Positions 5,997 to 6,751 of a stretch of 6,751 bases of DNA are shown here, one piece after another; within the stretch, counting starts at the first letter, position 1, and each line of letters opens with the position of its first letter. The notes under the pieces were generated by a model. The model was not told the origin of the DNA. It searched no databases and was given only the letters and a program-made list of their open reading frames with translations. A program made the translations under genes and the position numbers. This DNA is from a bacterium (GTDB lineage: Bacteria > Patescibacteriota > Minisyncoccia > Phycocordibacterales > UBA2100): assembly GCA_030698935.1 (NCBI GenBank), contig JAUYLR010000089.1, positions 1 through 6,751 of the forward strand, in the 5' to 3' direction.

Positions 5997-6390
5997 AGAA
6001 AATACTAAAAAAATTCTCATTGTTGATGACAACAAAGATCTGCGAAAGATTTTAGTAAATACACTGCATGCCGAAAATCTTACGGTTCTTGAAGCGGGAA
6101 ATGGAGAGGACGGGCTTGCCTTGGCGCTTTCTGAACACCCCGACCTGATACTGCTTGACGTTGTCATGCCTAAAATGGACGGCATCACTATGCTTCAAAA
6201 GTTGCGCAAAGACACATGGGGGCGTGGCGCGTGGATTATCATGCTCACCAATTTGACGGACGCGGAAAAGGTTCACTCTGCCATGGAAGAGGGGGTGTAT
6301 GACTTTTTAGTGAAAGGCGATTGGTCTCTTGAAAATTTGCTCTCAAAAATACGGCTCAAATTGGATCTTTCAAACAATAACAAGTCTTAG
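5989..6390 (+). CDS. Single-domain response regulator (CheY-like receiver), second copy
   Basis: 133 residues forming one receiver domain with a short polar tail (LSNNNKS) and no DNA-binding or enzyme domain. Beta-1 is KKILIVDDN with acidic residues D13 and D14; D57 (LILLDVVMPKMDG) is the phospho-acceptor with the classic MPxMDG loop; T87 (IIMLTNL) and K109 (FLVKGD) complete the active site, so it should be competent for phosphorylation. The output surface DWSLENLLSKIRLKL is the amphipathic last helix. It follows the first receiver and the broken one on the same strand; the ATG at 5989 lies inside the last codons of the remnant frame and has no Shine-Dalgarno sequence. No promoter as good as the one at 5460-5487 is visible directly upstream, so it is probably read from there. 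It has a more canonical active-site loop than its neighbour, which has LPRMRG at that place. The partner kinase is not in the window. Confidence 0.94.
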   Translation: MSKENTKKILIVDDNKDLRKILVNTLHAENLTVLEAGNGEDGLALALSEHPDLILLDVVMPKMDGITMLQKLRKDTWGRGAWIIMLTNLTDAEKVHSAMEEGVYDFLVKGDWSLENLLSKIRLKLDLSNNNKS

Positions 6391-6395
6391 CATGC

Positions 6396-6501
6396 TTTAA
6401 AGAAAAAACTTGACCCTGTAGTAGATTTTGCCATCGCTCCAGCAAAAGCCGGAGCAGGGCAATGCCCAATGCCAAAATTCACTATCGGGGTTGACTTTAA
6501 A
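6396..6501 (+). repeat. Long palindromic element / candidate structured RNA with three-way junction
   Basis: The outer stem pairs 6412-6434 with 6469-6492: 21 of 23 positions pair (three as G-U in plus-strand RNA), with one bulged base at 6485, and it extends to 6410/6494. Weaker flanking pairing (TTTAAAG 6396-6402 with CTTTAAA 6495-6501) reaches the full span. Inside are two hairpins: GCTCC-a-GC / GC-c-GGAGC with an AAAA loop (6436-6455), and GGGC-AAT-GCCC (6457-6467). Only C6435, A6456 and A6468 are unpaired at the junction. The G-U pairs would be A-C mismatches on the other strand, which favours a plus-strand RNA. No U-run follows, so a standard terminator is unlikely. It may be an ncRNA, a structured 3' end of the receiver transcript, or a palindromic mobile element. 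Confidence 0.7.
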
Positions 6502-6519
6502 TATCTTTTATGATATAAT
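6491..6519 (+). promoter_or_regulatory. Strong near-consensus promoter of the last gene (leaderless geometry)
   Basis: TTGACT (6491-6496, five of six matches), a spacer of exactly 17 bases, and a perfect TATAAT (6514-6519) with a TG extension (6511-6512). The ATG at 6526 starts 6 bases after the -10, so the transcript should begin at the start codon. The -35 lies in the right arm and flank of the palindromic element. No Shine-Dalgarno sequence is present. Confidence 0.85.
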
Positions 6520-6525
6520 GTAACT

Positions 6526-6751
6526 ATGTCAGAAAAAGCACCAAAACAAAATCAAAAAGAAGCGCAAGTTGGGGGCAGGCTTTCTCCGGAGGATGTTCGG
6601 CGTCTTTTAGATAAATATGGAGAAAAAGGCCTTAAACAGTCGGATCACGTCGAGTTTTTTCAAATAAACGATACTCGTATTCAGAAACTGAAGACAGTTG
6701 GAATGCTTGAAGGAAAACCAAAATCTATTGAGCGAAGAATTAGAGAATTAC
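6526..6751 (+). CDS. Unrecognised protein, N-terminal part (runs off right edge)
   Basis: Seventy-five codons and one extra base are visible, open to the window edge. The start is fixed by the promoter: the ATG lies 6 bases after a perfect TATAAT. The protein begins with a polar, Lys/Gln-rich segment (MSEKAPKQNQKEAQ), followed by LSPEDVRRLLDKYGEKGL and then a soluble, charged, probably helical region ending in KSIERRIREL. No signal peptide or membrane segment is seen in this part, so it is probably cytoplasmic. I do not recognise the family; the short helices with basic residues could suit a nucleic-acid-binding or coiled-coil protein, but that is a guess. It is transcribed from its own strong promoter, separate from the receiver genes. 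Confidence 0.75.
   Translation, partial: MSEKAPKQNQKEAQVGGRLSPEDVRRLLDKYGEKGLKQSDHVEFFQINDTRIQKLKTVGMLEGKPKSIERRIREL

Noticed and set aside
6469..6513. 14-codon ORF (MPKFTIGVDFKYLL) in the right arm of the palindrome
   Set aside because: Very short, entirely within the repeat and promoter spacer; no sign of translation.

Overview
The window looks like a piece of a Patescibacteria (Candidate Phyla Radiation) genome, most likely of the Parcubacteria group. This is inferred from gene style, not from a marker gene. The signs are a giant secreted protein of fibronectin/Ig-like modules with an embedded peptidoglycan-binding module, small stand-alone receiver proteins ending in the 'LVK-x-D-x-S/N-L' type of tail common in that group, genes with no convincing Shine-Dalgarno sequence, and -10 boxes exactly 6 bases before start codons, as expected for leaderless mRNAs.

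Layout. Positions 1-630 (minus strand) hold the N-terminal 210 codons of a membrane protein that runs off the left edge. A 111-base gap (631-741) with an imperfect inverted repeat and an extended -10 box separates it from a 1477-codon secreted surface protein (742-5175, minus strand). From N to C terminus that protein has a signal peptide, a Cys-containing beta domain, an Ig-like domain, about five fibronectin-III-like domains, another Ig-like domain, a peptidoglycan-binding domain, a carboxypeptidase-regulatory-like beta domain, and a TlpA/thioredoxin-like domain whose two catalytic cysteines are replaced. Positions 5176-5493 are a divergent intergenic region with an inverted repeat, minus-strand promoter candidates and no certain gene.

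On the plus strand, 5494-5871 and 5989-6390 encode two single-domain response-regulator receivers. Between them (5883-5996) is the start of a third receiver that breaks off just after its acidic pair, at a GC-rich palindrome. After the second receiver lies a larger palindromic element (core 6410-6494) that folds as a compact three-way junction. Its right arm supplies the -35 box of a near-consensus promoter for the last gene (6526 onwards), an unrecognised protein cut by the right edge.

How the parts may work together: the two minus-strand genes look like cell-surface or envelope functions, and the receivers look like phosphorylation-controlled adaptors whose kinase is elsewhere. No direct link between the two groups can be shown from the sequence. 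The most unusual content is the pair of related palindromes around the receiver genes and the cysteine-less thioredoxin module on the surface protein.
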